The notes: generated by a model not told the origin, from the letters alone. Shown: positions 1-8,844, counted from the stretch's first letter. The stretch is 39,795 nucleotides of DNA from RGIG426 sp045639905 (GCA_045639905.1 JAZUDZ010000014.1:1-39795); one strand, 5' to 3'. Made by a program: numbers and translations.

Positions 1-77
1 AATCGAGTAGGAGGGATTTTCTCCCTCCTCTCACACCACCGTGCGTGCCGTTCGGCACACGGCGGTTCAACTCAAAA

Positions 78-1343
78 TTAAATATGTACCTTTTGGTAGT
101 AATCGAAAACGCTGACTAAGCCACGCTTGGTCAGTTTTTCTTTGGAAATCGCTCTTGCCAAAACAGATTTTGTCGCAACAAATTGGTAATGGTCTCCCCA
201 ATTTGCCACTTTGTGGGCTATCCATTTCGGTACTCCGAGTTTTAGTAATCCCCATTCCCTTTTCTGTATTGTCTTCCATTGCTTCCAAATTATCACTCTG
301 AACATTCTTCTTAAATGCTCGTCTATGCTTTGAAGTTTTGTTTTCATAGAGCCTATACGAAAGTAGTTTATCCACCCTCTTGCTACCTCGTTAATCTTCT
401 TAATTCGGTATGTCAGGTCTACACTCCAACTTCTTTTGCATAGCTGTTTGAGTTTCCTTTTGAATTTCTCTACAGAGTCCTCGTGCGGTCTTGCTTTCCA
501 TCCGTCTTTGTCTTTCCAAAAGCCAAAACCGAGATATTTCAGTTTGCTCGGCGGTGTAATGTGCGTTTTTGTTGCATTTACCTTTAAGCCGAGTTTCCTT
601 TCTATCCAGCTTGTTATGGAATACATTACCCTTGTTGCCGCCGCTTTGCTCTTTACTACGATTACACAGTCATCTGCATATCTCGTAAATTTTTGTCCAC
701 GGCTTTCGAGTTCTCTGTCGAGTTCATTCAGCATAATATTGCTGAGCAATGGAGACAAATTTCCTCCTTGCGGAGTTCCGACATTTGTTTCTTCGTATCT
801 GCCCTGCACCATAACCCCCGCTTTTAGATACTTCCGTATCAAACTTTCCGTATCTCCGTCGTGGATTACTCTGCCGACATAACTCATCAACTTGTCTTGC
901 GGTACATTGTCAAAGAATTTCTCAAGGTCTATATCCACTATCCATACATATCCGTCATTGAAATATTCAAGCAGTTTTACGATTGCCTGCTCACATCTTC
1001 TGTGTGGGCGAAAACCATAACTGTTTTCGCTGAATATCGGCTCAAATATCGGTGTAAGTACCTGTGTTATTGCCTGTTCGATTACTCTGTCAACTACCGT
1101 GGGGATGCCGAGTTTCCGTACTCCGCCGTTCGGTTTCGGTATTTCTACCCTCAATACCGGTTGCGGTTTGTACTCTCTCTCTCGGATTTGTTCTTTGATA
1201 CTGTTCCAATTCACTCTCAGATATTCTTCGAGTTCCTCTACTGTAACACCGTCAACTCCGCCTGCACCTTTATTCGCATAAACTCTTTTACGGGCGGTTT
1301 TGATGTTTTCATCACTCAGTATCTTTTCAAGCATTTCCGACAT
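78..1343 (-). CDS. ltrA: Group II intron reverse transcriptase/maturase
   Basis: This 421-residue intron-encoded protein would splice and retrohome its own intron RNA. Visible reverse transcriptase motifs are the N-terminal GAGGVDGVT block, the IPKPNGGVRKLGIP finger motif, the SYGFRP block, GTPQGGNLSPLLSNI and the catalytic YADD. The maturase domain X is marked by GWINYFRIG. No HNH endonuclease domain follows, so mobility probably relies on single-stranded or hairpin DNA targets. The length (about 420) matches endonuclease-less bacterial classes. The ATG start is preceded by a GGAAAGGAG ribosome binding site. The frame is open and all main motifs are intact, so the protein may be active. Confidence 0.93.
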   Translation of the reverse strand: MSEMLEKILSDENIKTARKRVYANKGAGGVDGVTVEELEEYLRVNWNSIKEQIREREYKPQPVLRVEIPKPNGGVRKLGIPTVVDRVIEQAITQVLTPIFEPIFSENSYGFRPHRRCEQAIVKLLEYFNDGYVWIVDIDLEKFFDNVPQDKLMSYVGRVIHDGDTESLIRKYLKAGVMVQGRYEETNVGTPQGGNLSPLLSNIMLNELDRELESRGQKFTRYADDCVIVVKSKAAATRVMYSITSWIERKLGLKVNATKTHITPPSKLKYLGFGFWKDKDGWKARPHEDSVEKFKRKLKQLCKRSWSVDLTYRIKKINEVARGWINYFRIGSMKTKLQSIDEHLRRMFRVIIWKQWKTIQKREWGLLKLGVPKWIAHKVANWGDHYQFVATKSVLARAISKEKLTKRGLVSVFDYYQKVHI

Positions 1344-1835
1344 ATTCCGTCTTTTCTCCTTTCCGCTTCCAAACAGATTTCCGTATGTTTGCAGTGCTTC
1401 CCCTCAAATACGCTTCGATTTCACACCCTGTCAAGATTACTGTTTGGAACATACATTCCAAATTGACGCTTTGAATTGTTCGGTCCTTCCCGAATTTCTT
1501 CGGTACTATGACCTCTGCTGACTTCTCACAGTTCGTTGTTACTACGGCTAATGATACCGTCTGTGAGACCTCACGGGATAAACCAATATTCTTTCCTCGT
1601 CTACCTGCTTGATTTACGCAATAGGGTTACGGTTACCTTTGGGACTTCGTTGCTTTCAGCCAACTTATCCGCCTATTACGCCTTCGTATCAAGTTTCTGT
1701 TCGTCAGGCTACGATTTCGCTATTGCTTCTTCTCTCCCACACCTCACAGTGTGAAACTTGCAAGTCGCTTTTGAGTTCGTCGGTAACTACGCCTCGGTGG
1801 ACTTTCACCACAGAGCATTGGTATGCCCGTCATAC
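1344..1835 (-). ncRNA. 5' ribozyme domains of the group II intron
   Basis: This stretch of about 490 bases lies between the predicted intron 5' end and the reverse transcriptase start. It should hold domains I to III and the base of IV of the ribozyme. It includes a TGGTGAAAGTCCA segment near 1795-1810, which resembles the conserved early domain I of bacterial introns. Open frames here are short and lack coding character. I did not attempt a full secondary structure. Confidence 0.6.
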
Positions 1836-1842
1836 AGAAAAG

Positions 1843-1907
1843 AAAGCGGCGGAGATTATTCTCCGCCGCTTTTACGTAAGGCCTTCGGCAAAATTGCCGA
1901 AGGCCTT
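1843..1907 (-). terminator. Tandem terminator hairpins of the GH16 dockerin gene
   Basis: Two strong stems follow the stop codon on the minus strand. The first pairs 1894-1907 with 1878-1891 (14 bp, 2-nt loop). The second pairs 1861-1872 with 1843-1854 (12 bp, GCGGCGGAG core) and is followed by CTTTTCT. The second is a Rho-independent terminator, and the group II intron begins immediately after its T-rich tail. Confidence 0.85.
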
Positions 1908-1916
1908 TTAATGTTT

Positions 1917-4900
1917 TTAGACTGTCGGTCCCAAAGACGGAATCAAGCTGGCCAAATATTTACGAATGGCCAAAACATCTTTCATGTCGATGCTGCCGTC
2001 CGCATTGGCGTCGGCGTTGATTTCCGAGTTAACCTTAGCCATGCCTGCCAGTTGTTTGCGGATCAAAAGAACGTCTTTCATATCCACATTTCCGTCGCAG
2101 TTGGCATCGCCGTACAGGATACCGGTCGGATTCGACGGATCCTCACTGATCTGCGGCTCGCCGCTTTCCTGGGAACTGGTCGGGTCAGACGAGGTCGGGT
2201 CGGACGGGGTGTCGCCACCCTGGGTCGGCTCGGTCGTCGGAAGGGTTGTCGGTAGCGTCGGCTCTCCAATATGATTGCCCTTCACCAGTGCGACGTTGGT
2301 CACATAGGCCGGAGACGGATCTTCCGTTGCATACCGCTCCACGTGGATGCCCACCGTTACATAGGTAACGTCATCCGGGGTGGTGAAGGTATACGGAAGC
2401 TGATTGGCCGGAACATCCAAATAGCTCCAACGGCCTTCCAAACCTTCAATACGAACCGTGGCAACCGGGTTGCCGCTCATGGCCGCATTGATGGTGTATT
2501 CGGTATTCGGCTGAATGTCTTCAATCAAAGAAGCTTTCACATCCGATGTGCTGGCCGCACAGTCGCTGATGGTCATTTTGCCCTCTTCGAAGGTGACATT
2601 TGCGCCATCCACTCTCCAACCGAAATCGGAGCTACTCTGCGATGTCACGCCGAAGCCGCCGTTCACAATCAGGTTGCCTTCCACATCCGGCACATACGGT
2701 ACCGGTTTCTGTGTGGTGGTCGGCTGCGGCGGATTGGTCGGCTGAGACGGATTCGTCGGCTGGGACGGATTCGTCGGCTGAGACGGATTGGTCGGGTTGC
2801 CACCCTGCTGGGTGGTTGTCGGAGCACCGGTTGTCTTGCTGGTCGGCGTATTGCCTTCCGACAAGTTGGCGTTATCAATGGTAACGGTACCGGTTTGCTG
2901 TTTGTAAACTGAGAAGATAAAGGTAACACCATCCGTATCCTTCAAAGCAGGTCCGGTGGTAAACGTAATCTGTTTATCGCCCGGTTTGGTGGCAATTTCA
3001 TTCTTCTCGCCGTTCGTATTCCGGACATAGATGTACATCAGTTTGCCCGGGTCTTCGATGTCGGCAGAGAAGGTATAGGTAGTGTTCGGTTTCATACCGT
3101 AGACGGTCTGCGAGCAGATGCCCGTGATGTCGCCCGCGGTGATGGTCACTTTGCCGCCTTCCATGGAAACCTGTCCGTCTGTGGACCAGAACTCACCGTT
3201 GTTATCAAATTCTCCGTTTTGCAGCTGGCCGTCGCCGGTGATGGTTCCGCCACCACCGCCGCCTCCGCCACCGCCGCCTCCGGTAGAGGCCTGGGCATAG
3301 GCTGCCGTGCTCCAGTCACTGGTTTGTTTGCTGTTCTTGGCACGCACTCTGTACTTGTGAGTGGAATTCGGTTGCAGATTGGCGTGGCGATACGGGCTGG
3401 TAATATTCGAGACGATTTCTCCGTCGACTTCGATATCGTAGCCGGTGGCTCCGTTTACATCATTCCAGTAGATTTCAATCGTGGTGTCATTGATGGCGCC
3501 GGCATGCGGGCCGGGAGCTTCCAGAATGTCATTCGGAGCAACCAAAATATATTGACGCTGACTCCAGTCACTGGTCTGTCCGCCCTTTGTATAGCGGGCC
3601 TGATAGTAATAGGCACCTGGAGTATCTTTGGTGATATCTAAAATCGGATAGCCCCACTGGTTGACCGGGACATTAATTACGTCGCCGAGTTGATTGCCGT
3701 CGACATCGAGCTCTCGGATTTCATACTTAGAAGCCTGGTCCACTCTGTCAATGATGGCCTGGAACTTATACGGAGAGTTATCATCATTCTTGAGAATAAA
3801 GGAGGGGCAATCCAAACCGGATGCGTTAATGGTTGCGCGTGTCATACCACTCCAGTTACTGGTGCCGCTTACGCCAACCGCCTTCACACGAATGTGATGC
3901 TCGGTTCCGTTGTTAAAGCCGGCCAGATATCCGTTGTTGGTGTCTCCGCTTGTAAAGGACAGGAACGCACCGTTCATAATCATCGGCAGGTTGTCGATTT
4001 CCATGTAGTAATCAACAGCACCCTTAACCGGATCCCAGCTGACGACCAGACTATGGCCGGACGGTGTAACCTTAACGTTTTTCGGCACACCGACGGACAC
4101 GAGAGCCGCACGGCTCCAAATACCGTCTTTCCCGCTTCCTCTGGCACGAAGTTTAATGGTATGGTTGCCAATCGGGAGATTGTTGATGGTATACGGACTG
4201 GTAACATTGGTGGTCACCTTTCCGTCGATGGTAATATCATAGGAAGAAGCGCCGGAAATCGCATCCCAGGTCACGGTCACGTTTCCGTCATTCTCCGTGG
4301 TCTTCGGATCCGGCGTATCGAGAATGCCCATTTTCTGGGTATAGTTCGGATACTCGTTCGGAAGCGCGAACTGTTTATTCGGAACGCTTTCTCTCTGGTT
4401 AAAGTCGTCCGCCGTTTGCGGTTCAACTTTTATGCCGGGATTCTTGTAGGACTGAGCATATCCATTTGTATACGGGATAATCTCGCAATAATCCAAATAG
4501 GTATAGGTTGTATCGTAGTCCGGAGTGCCGGCCCAGCCGGTATACGCACTCTTACCGACACAATAGAGCTTGCTGTCTTTGACCGGGAACCAGGTTGCCA
4601 GCCAGAAACGGGTTCCGTAACGCGGAACTTCAATGCCGAGCGGGAAGTTCGGAGCAATGTACGGACCCATGTCCTTGTCAGTCTTCCATTTCTCGTCGTT
4701 TTCTTTATAGGCTGCATTGGTTTCGGCATCATAGGAGTCGACCTGAATGCCGTCAATGAACCACACGAGAGCCGGGTCATTTTTGGTTGCGGTGTACGGG
4801 TTGTCGGTGGAGAACCATTCGTACACAAGGCTATGCCACTGGTTATCGGCAATACTCATGGTGGCGCTGTTCTTTTGATGGGAACGGCCGGAATAGTTAC

Positions 4901-6059
4901 CGCCTTCACCGGGTCGTTTGCCACCCCAGCAGTTGGTACGAAGGTTGTTGTGCGATACAACGTCGTTTGCACCGCCGTCATCCATCGGGGACGGAGTTTC
5001 CCAGTCAATCTCGGAGTTACGGACACCGTTTTCCGGGATCTTATGATTCAGGTTGTATTGCCACAGACCGTCACCAATGTCGTCTTCTCCGTTCGCATTG
5101 GCATCGCCATACATATAACCGATATAACTGAAGGACCAGTATGCGGTACAAACACCCAGCTGCGGTTCAATCTTACAATCAACCGTATAACGGCCGGATG
5201 CATAGTAGTCACGGGTAACGATACCGGCACCGACGCGCTGTGTCATTTCGCCGACACCCTGCACGTTGCCCTGGTACTGATCACCGTGGGATTCGAGAAC
5301 AATACATTTGTGATCGCCGTCAATCGTTTTAAAATAAACGTTTGCGGAGTTTAAGCCGCCATTGGCGCCACCCCATGCCGTATTGGAAACGAGCCAGACT
5401 TTTTCGTCCAGATACGGACCGTCAAAACCGTCTGCAACGCCGGTTCCGATCATGGTGTTCATATACACACCGGGTGTCGGGCACCATTCGTTTCCGGTTG
5501 CCGTTGTGGTAATGTTGTCGAAATAGCAGGCCTGGGTTCCATTACCACCGCGATACAGCGAAATGATAATTTTACCGAAGACGAATTCCGAATCGGTTTT
5601 AATCGTTAAAATGGTTTGTCCGGTTTGCCACCCGTTTGTGGACAGGGTTCCCTTCTGGGCAGAAGCGGTACCACCGGTGACCTGGAAGTCAATCGACGGC
5701 TTCTCCTGCAAACCGTTTAGGTTGTAGTCTGCCTTCACCACATAGGTGGTGTTCGGCGCCAAAGCAACCTGACTGAATTCATACGCACATTTCGTGTCGA
5801 ATTCAGCCCACGGCAAACGAAGGCCGTAGTTGCCGCCGTTAACCGGGGATTTGGCAGAGGCGTCAATGGTGACTTTCTCTGACAAGAACCATTCGACGGT
5901 GTTCGGGTTTTCAAAGTCACCGTCGACCAGCAGGTTGTTGCCTGCCGAAGGCAGTCTCTGAGCATAAGGCTCAGCGGAGGTCAAAACCGTACTGAGCGGC
6001 GACACCAAAAGCAGCATCGTCAGCGTCAGAGCCAGTCCTGTACGCATCCACTTTCTCAT
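1917..6059 (-). CDS. Secreted multidomain GH16-type glycoside hydrolase with dockerin
   Basis: The ATG at 6059 gives 1380 residues and is preceded by an AGAGAGG ribosome binding site; an upstream in-frame ATG at 6140 would add 27 residues before the signal peptide and is less likely. Order: signal peptide (1-30), CBM4/9-like beta-sandwich (about 40-185), GH16-type jelly roll (about 215-530) with the catalytic signature EIDWE (E350, D352, E355), fibronectin type III-like repeats (about 580-925), a polyglycine run, a second CBM-like module (943-1068), a Pro/Thr linker with repeated PTNPSQ, a third CBM-like module (1128-1263), a Ser/Thr linker, and a type I dockerin (1314-1375) with two complete calcium loops. 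GH16 enzymes cut beta-glucans or galactans; the actual substrate cannot be read from sequence. It is the only enzyme-bearing dockerin protein here. It is probably cellulosome-attached, but no cohesin is in the window. Confidence 0.88.
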   Translation of the reverse strand: MRKWMRTGLALTLTMLLLVSPLSTVLTSAEPYAQRLPSAGNNLLVDGDFENPNTVEWFLSEKVTIDASAKSPVNGGNYGLRLPWAEFDTKCAYEFSQVALAPNTTYVVKADYNLNGLQEKPSIDFQVTGGTASAQKGTLSTNGWQTGQTILTIKTDSEFVFGKIIISLYRGGNGTQACYFDNITTTATGNEWCPTPGVYMNTMIGTGVADGFDGPYLDEKVWLVSNTAWGGANGGLNSANVYFKTIDGDHKCIVLESHGDQYQGNVQGVGEMTQRVGAGIVTRDYYASGRYTVDCKIEPQLGVCTAYWSFSYIGYMYGDANANGEDDIGDGLWQYNLNHKIPENGVRNSEIDWETPSPMDDGGANDVVSHNNLRTNCWGGKRPGEGGNYSGRSHQKNSATMSIADNQWHSLVYEWFSTDNPYTATKNDPALVWFIDGIQVDSYDAETNAAYKENDEKWKTDKDMGPYIAPNFPLGIEVPRYGTRFWLATWFPVKDSKLYCVGKSAYTGWAGTPDYDTTYTYLDYCEIIPYTNGYAQSYKNPGIKVEPQTADDFNQRESVPNKQFALPNEYPNYTQKMGILDTPDPKTTENDGNVTVTWDAISGASSYDITIDGKVTTNVTSPYTINNLPIGNHTIKLRARGSGKDGIWSRAALVSVGVPKNVKVTPSGHSLVVSWDPVKGAVDYYMEIDNLPMIMNGAFLSFTSGDTNNGYLAGFNNGTEHHIRVKAVGVSGTSNWSGMTRATINASGLDCPSFILKNDDNSPYKFQAIIDRVDQASKYEIRELDVDGNQLGDVINVPVNQWGYPILDITKDTPGAYYYQARYTKGGQTSDWSQRQYILVAPNDILEAPGPHAGAINDTTIEIYWNDVNGATGYDIEVDGEIVSNITSPYRHANLQPNSTHKYRVRAKNSKQTSDWSTAAYAQASTGGGGGGGGGGGGTITGDGQLQNGEFDNNGEFWSTDGQVSMEGGKVTITAGDITGICSQTVYGMKPNTTYTFSADIEDPGKLMYIYVRNTNGEKNEIATKPGDKQITFTTGPALKDTDGVTFIFSVYKQQTGTVTIDNANLSEGNTPTSKTTGAPTTTQQGGNPTNPSQPTNPSQPTNPSQPTNPPQPTTTQKPVPYVPDVEGNLIVNGGFGVTSQSSSDFGWRVDGANVTFEEGKMTISDCAASTSDVKASLIEDIQPNTEYTINAAMSGNPVATVRIEGLEGRWSYLDVPANQLPYTFTTPDDVTYVTVGIHVERYATEDPSPAYVTNVALVKGNHIGEPTLPTTLPTTEPTQGGDTPSDPTSSDPTSSQESGEPQISEDPSNPTGILYGDANCDGNVDMKDVLLIRKQLAGMAKVNSEINADANADGSIDMKDVLAIRKYLASLIPSLGPTV

Positions 6060-6140
6060 AATAGATTCCTCTCTTTCTGTGTGTGCACCTTTGTGAAAGT
6101 GTACAAAATTCGCAAAGATGCAGGGCCAAAAGTTATACAT

Positions 6141-6174
6141 ATTATATATACATTAATATACCCACATTTGTCAA
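6141..6174 (-). promoter_or_regulatory. Predicted promoter of the GH16 dockerin gene
   Basis: On the minus strand TTGACA (6169-6174) is followed after 18 nt by TATATA, overlapping TATAAT (6141-6146). It lies back to back with the MATE promoter and leaves an 80-nt leader before the ATG at 6059. Confidence 0.6.
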
Positions 6175-6199
6175 GGATTTTGACGGGATTTTCCCGATT

Positions 6200-6228
6200 T
6201 TGACAAGCCTTTCGTTTTGTGATAGGAT
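6200..6228 (+). promoter_or_regulatory. Predicted promoter of the MATE gene
   Basis: TTGACA (6200-6205), a 17-nt spacer, then TAGGAT (6223-6228). This is a good sigma-A match 40 nt before the start codon. Confidence 0.65.
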
Positions 6229-6267
6229 TGTGCCTTGTGAAACCCTGTTAGAAAGAAGAACTTATGT

Positions 6268-7647
6268 ATGGAAAATTCGGAAATGAAACCCGTCGCCGAA
6301 AACAAGATGGGCACCATGCCGATCGGAAAACTACTGTTTTCCATGTCGGCTCCCATGGTGGCCTCCATGTTGTTTCAGGCACTGTATAACGTGGTCGACA
6401 GTGTGTTCGTTGCCCGTCTCGGACAAGACGCCCTGAACGCCGTCAGTCTGGCATTCCCTCTTCAAATGCTGTGTATGTCCTTTGCCGTCGGTACCGGCGT
6501 CGGCGTGAATGCCCTGCTGTCCCGTTCTCTCGGTAAAAAAGATCAAAAAACCGCCGACGAAACCGCCAACACCCACATCTTTATCACCCTTGTGTACGGC
6601 ATCATCTTTTGTATCGTCGGATTGCTGTTTGCCAAACCCTTTTACACGCTGCAAACGAACAACAGCGCCATTGTCAATTACGGCACCAGCTACATTCATG
6701 TATGTCTCGGTCTCTCCATCGCTTTGTTTGCCCAGGTTTGCGGCGAGCGCCTTCTCCAGGCAACCGGCAGAACCAACCTGGCCATGATTCCGCAGCTAGT
6801 GGGTGCCTGTATCAATATTGTTCTGGACCCGATTATGATTTTCGGTTTATTCGGCTTCCCCCGTCTCGAAGTGATGGGTGCCGCCGTCGCAACCGTTTGC
6901 GGCCAATTTGTGGCCGCCATAATCGGCCTCATCCTGAACATCAAAAAGAACCCGGAAATCCATTTGTCCTTTTCGCAAATCGGCTTTCACAAAAACACGG
7001 TTGTCGAGATTTTCCGTGTGGGCCTCCCCTCCATCATCATGCAGAGCATCGGTTCGGTGATGAACTTTACCCTCAACAAGATTTTAATCGGCTTCACCGA
7101 AGCCGCCACCGCCGTCTTCGGAGCGTATTATAAGATTCAGAGCTTTATTTTCCTGCCGGTCTTCGGCTTAAACTCCGCCATGGTTCCGATTATCTCCTAT
7201 AACTACGGTGCCGGAAAAGCCGACCGCTATCATAAGACCTTGCGACTTTCCGCCATTGCCGCCGTTTCCATCATGACCGTCGGCACCCTGCTGTTTGAAA
7301 TTATCCCGGGGACTCTGCTCAGTATTTTCAATCCCTCTCCGGAAATGCTTTCCGTCGGGAAGGCGGCTCTTCGGATCATCGGCATTCATTTCCCGCTGGC
7401 GGGCTTTTGTATCGTAACCGGCTCGGTTTGTCAGGCTCTGGAAAAACCTTTGTACAGCCTGGTCACGTCGATTTGCCGTCAGCTGGTGGTATTGCTGCCC
7501 GCTGCGTATTTCCTGTCGCTGCTGGGCAATGTGAACTTTGTCTGGCTTGCGTTCCCCATGGCCGAATTCATTTCTCTCATCCTCAGCATTATCTTCCTGC
7601 GAAAAACGCTGGTCGCAGCCAAAACGCGCCTTCAAAATCAGCATTAA
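6268..7647 (+). CDS. MATE family multidrug/toxin efflux transporter
   Basis: This 459-residue membrane protein is a multidrug and toxic compound extrusion (MATE) transporter, which exports cationic compounds in exchange for H+ or Na+. The N-terminal segment PIGKLLFSMSAPMVASMLFQALYNVVDSVFVARLG is split here only by description; its core ALYNVVDSVFVA is the family hallmark in helices 1-2. The internal repeat is visible near residue 240 (FRVGLPSIIMQSIGSV). About 12 hydrophobic helices are seen and the length is typical. The start is chosen at ATG 6268, behind an AGAAAGAAG ribosome binding site. The gene is monocistronic, with its own promoter and a terminator right after the stop. The substrate is unknown. 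Confidence 0.93.
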   Translation: MENSEMKPVAENKMGTMPIGKLLFSMSAPMVASMLFQALYNVVDSVFVARLGQDALNAVSLAFPLQMLCMSFAVGTGVGVNALLSRSLGKKDQKTADETANTHIFITLVYGIIFCIVGLLFAKPFYTLQTNNSAIVNYGTSYIHVCLGLSIALFAQVCGERLLQATGRTNLAMIPQLVGACINIVLDPIMIFGLFGFPRLEVMGAAVATVCGQFVAAIIGLILNIKKNPEIHLSFSQIGFHKNTVVEIFRVGLPSIIMQSIGSVMNFTLNKILIGFTEAATAVFGAYYKIQSFIFLPVFGLNSAMVPIISYNYGAGKADRYHKTLRLSAIAAVSIMTVGTLLFEIIPGTLLSIFNPSPEMLSVGKAALRIIGIHFPLAGFCIVTGSVCQALEKPLYSLVTSICRQLVVLLPAAYFLSLLGNVNFVWLAFPMAEFISLILSIIFLRKTLVAAKTRLQNQH

Positions 7648-7654
7648 CGCCTTT

Positions 7655-7690
7655 CGGGAAATCCGATTTTTCGGATTTCCCGTTCTTTTT
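7655..7690 (+). terminator. Terminator after the MATE gene
   Basis: A 12-bp stem (7655-7666 with 7671-7682) with a TTTT loop is followed by TTCTTTTT. Confidence 0.88.
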
Positions 7691-7693
7691 GCA

Positions 7694-7722
7694 TTGCAAC
7701 AAAAGCCTTTTTGTGATATAGT
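7694..7722 (+). promoter_or_regulatory. Predicted promoter of the superoxide reductase gene
   Basis: TTGCAA (7694-7699), an exact 17-nt spacer, then TATAGT (7717-7722), 37 nt before the ATG. Confidence 0.65.
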
Positions 7723-7759
7723 ACAAAAAGTTATATATCCACAGAAAGGTTACAGTCTC

Positions 7760-8134
7760 ATGAAAATCACGTTATACAAATGTCCGATTTGCGGCAACAT
7801 CGTTCACTCCATCAAAGATTCCGGCCAGGCCGTCAGCTGCTGCGGGCAGGAAATGGAGCCCATCTCCATCGGTATGCAGGATGCTTCTCACGAAAAGCAT
7901 GTCCCTGTTGCCACCGTTTCCGGCAACTCCGTTCACGTAAAGGTCGGCGAGGTGGACCATCCTATGAACGAGGATCATTTCATTGAATGGATTGCCATTG
8001 AGACCGAAAAGACCTCCCAGCTCGTCCGTTTGACCCCGGGACACATTCCGGAAGCCACCTTTTCTCTTTGCGAATGCGACACCTTCCAGGCAGCCTATGC
8101 CTATTGCAATTTGCACGGCCTCTGGAAAGGCTGA
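7760..8134 (+). CDS. dfx: Desulfoferrodoxin (superoxide reductase)
   Basis: The 124-residue protein reduces superoxide to hydrogen peroxide without releasing oxygen, a typical defence of anaerobes. It has the two-iron desulfoferrodoxin layout. An N-terminal desulforedoxin-like centre has Cys8, Cys11, Cys27 and Cys28. A C-terminal superoxide reductase domain has iron ligands consistent with His47, His67, His73, Cys116 and His119, and the EKHVPV motif with the active-site Glu45 and Lys46. The start at ATG 7760 begins MKITLYKC, directly before the metal site, and is preceded by AGAAAGG. The gene has its own promoter and terminator. Electrons probably come from a rubredoxin encoded elsewhere. Confidence 0.96.
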   Translation: MKITLYKCPICGNIVHSIKDSGQAVSCCGQEMEPISIGMQDASHEKHVPVATVSGNSVHVKVGEVDHPMNEDHFIEWIAIETEKTSQLVRLTPGHIPEATFSLCECDTFQAAYAYCNLHGLWKG

Positions 8135-8151
8135 TTTTTCCACCGAACTTC

Positions 8152-8190
8152 ACAAGGATCCTCCCCCGCGGATGATCCTTGTTTCTTTTT
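8152..8190 (+). terminator. Terminator after dfx
   Basis: A 9-bp stem ACAAGGATC/GATCCTTGT (8152-8160 with 8174-8182) is followed by TTCTTTTT. Confidence 0.8.
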
Positions 8191-8218
8191 AGATTCACAA
8201 AAAAACGAGGTGATTCCC

Positions 8219-8755
8219 TTGGACAAACGAACGCTGAAAATTTGCTATTCCGCCATTTGCCTGGCGCTGGCCATCGTGCTTCCGCTGGCCACGGGACAAC
8301 TGCGGGCCATCGGCAACAGCCTTTGCCCCATGCATCTGCCGGTTCTTTTGTGCGGCTTTTTATGCGGATGGCCCTACGGACTGGCCGTCGGCTTTATTGC
8401 TCCGCTTCTTCGTACCGCCATTTTCGGTATGCCCGTTTTGTTTCCTTCCGGTATCGGTATGGCCTTTGAACTGGCCGCTTACGGCCTGTTTGCGGGACTT
8501 TTCTACCGCTATTTCCCGAAAAAACCCGGCTATCTCTATGTGTCTCTCTTGCTTTCCATGCTGCTTGGTCGTATCGTGTGGGGCATCGTTCGGTTTATGC
8601 TGGCGGGGTTCCAGTATTCCAAGTTTCCTTTCTCCCTGTTCCTTGCCAACGGGTTCACCGGTGCCGTTCCGGGGATGCTGATTCAAATCATTCTCATCCC
8701 GCCCATCCTGCTGGCACTCAAAAAAGCCAACCTGTTTCCGGACGAAAGAAACTGA
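8219..8755 (+). CDS. ECF transporter S component (substrate-binding membrane subunit)
   Basis: This 178-residue integral membrane protein has about six hydrophobic helices. It resembles the S subunits of energy-coupling factor importers, which bind a vitamin or cofactor and use a shared T-A-A' module encoded elsewhere. Supporting motifs are the CPMHLPVLLCGFLCGWPYG block after helix 1 and the repeated small-residue segments (SGIGMAFELAAYG). The start is set at TTG 8219, six bases after a GAGGTG ribosome binding site; the in-frame GTG at 8210 lies inside that site and is unlikely. It has its own terminator. No vitamin gene or riboswitch is adjacent, so the ligand is unknown. Confidence 0.82.
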   Translation: MDKRTLKICYSAICLALAIVLPLATGQLRAIGNSLCPMHLPVLLCGFLCGWPYGLAVGFIAPLLRTAIFGMPVLFPSGIGMAFELAAYGLFAGLFYRYFPKKPGYLYVSLLLSMLLGRIVWGIVRFMLAGFQYSKFPFSLFLANGFTGAVPGMLIQIILIPPILLALKKANLFPDERN

Positions 8756-8770
8756 TTTTTGTTTTCACAA

Positions 8771-8810
8771 ACAGACGCAAAGTTTGCGCTTTGCGTCTGT
8801 TTTCTTGTTT
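8771..8810 (+). terminator. Terminator after the ECF S component gene
   Basis: A 12-bp stem ACAGACGCAAAG/CTTTGCGTCTGT (8771-8782 with 8789-8800) is followed by TTTCTTGTTTT. Confidence 0.88.
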
Positions 8811-8815
8811 TCGAT

Positions 8816-8844
8816 TTGATTTTTGTGAACTAAATAACTATAAT
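8816..8844 (+). promoter_or_regulatory. Predicted promoter of dockerin array gene 1
   Basis: TTGATT (8816-8821), a 17-nt spacer, then a perfect TATAAT (8839-8844). Confidence 0.6.

Larger units (their letters stand above)
2..1835 (-). mobile_element. Compact group II intron (IIC-like placement) with encoded reverse transcriptase
   Basis: The 3' end on the minus strand folds as a group II domain V (35-66): an 8-bp lower helix, a 2-nt bulge, a 5-bp upper helix and a GAAC loop. A domain VI hairpin follows (5-32) with a bulged A at position 8, about 7 nt before the predicted 3' splice site, as expected for a lariat branch point. The 5' end is placed at the minus-strand GTATG complementary to 1831-1835, a GUNYG-like start. 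It lies directly after a terminator hairpin and its T-rich tail (1836-1872), the typical insertion habit of IIC introns. The 5' RNA domains occupy 1344-1835; I see no second gene there. The 3' exon is outside the window. The boundaries are inferred, not proven. Confidence 0.8.

Noticed and set aside
436..1911. Several plus-strand open frames over the intron
   Set aside because: They overlap the reverse transcriptase or ribozyme domains on the other strand and have no coding features.
3250..3290. GCC/ACC-rich tract resembling a microsatellite or GC-rich regulatory element
   Set aside because: It encodes the polyglycine linker between the FN3 region and the second CBM-like module of the GH16 protein.
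3690..5354. 554-codon open frame antisense to the GH16 dockerin gene
   Set aside because: It mirrors the codon pattern of the real gene, has no ribosome binding site, no recognisable domain and low-complexity composition.
6060..6140. Upstream ATG extending the GH16 protein by 27 residues
   Set aside because: It would bury the signal peptide, lies at the predicted transcription start, and the ATG at 6059 has a proper ribosome binding site.
7538..7759. Longer superoxide reductase frame starting at 7538
   Set aside because: The extra residues translate the end of the MATE gene, its terminator and the promoter; the ATG at 7760 gives the normal family length.
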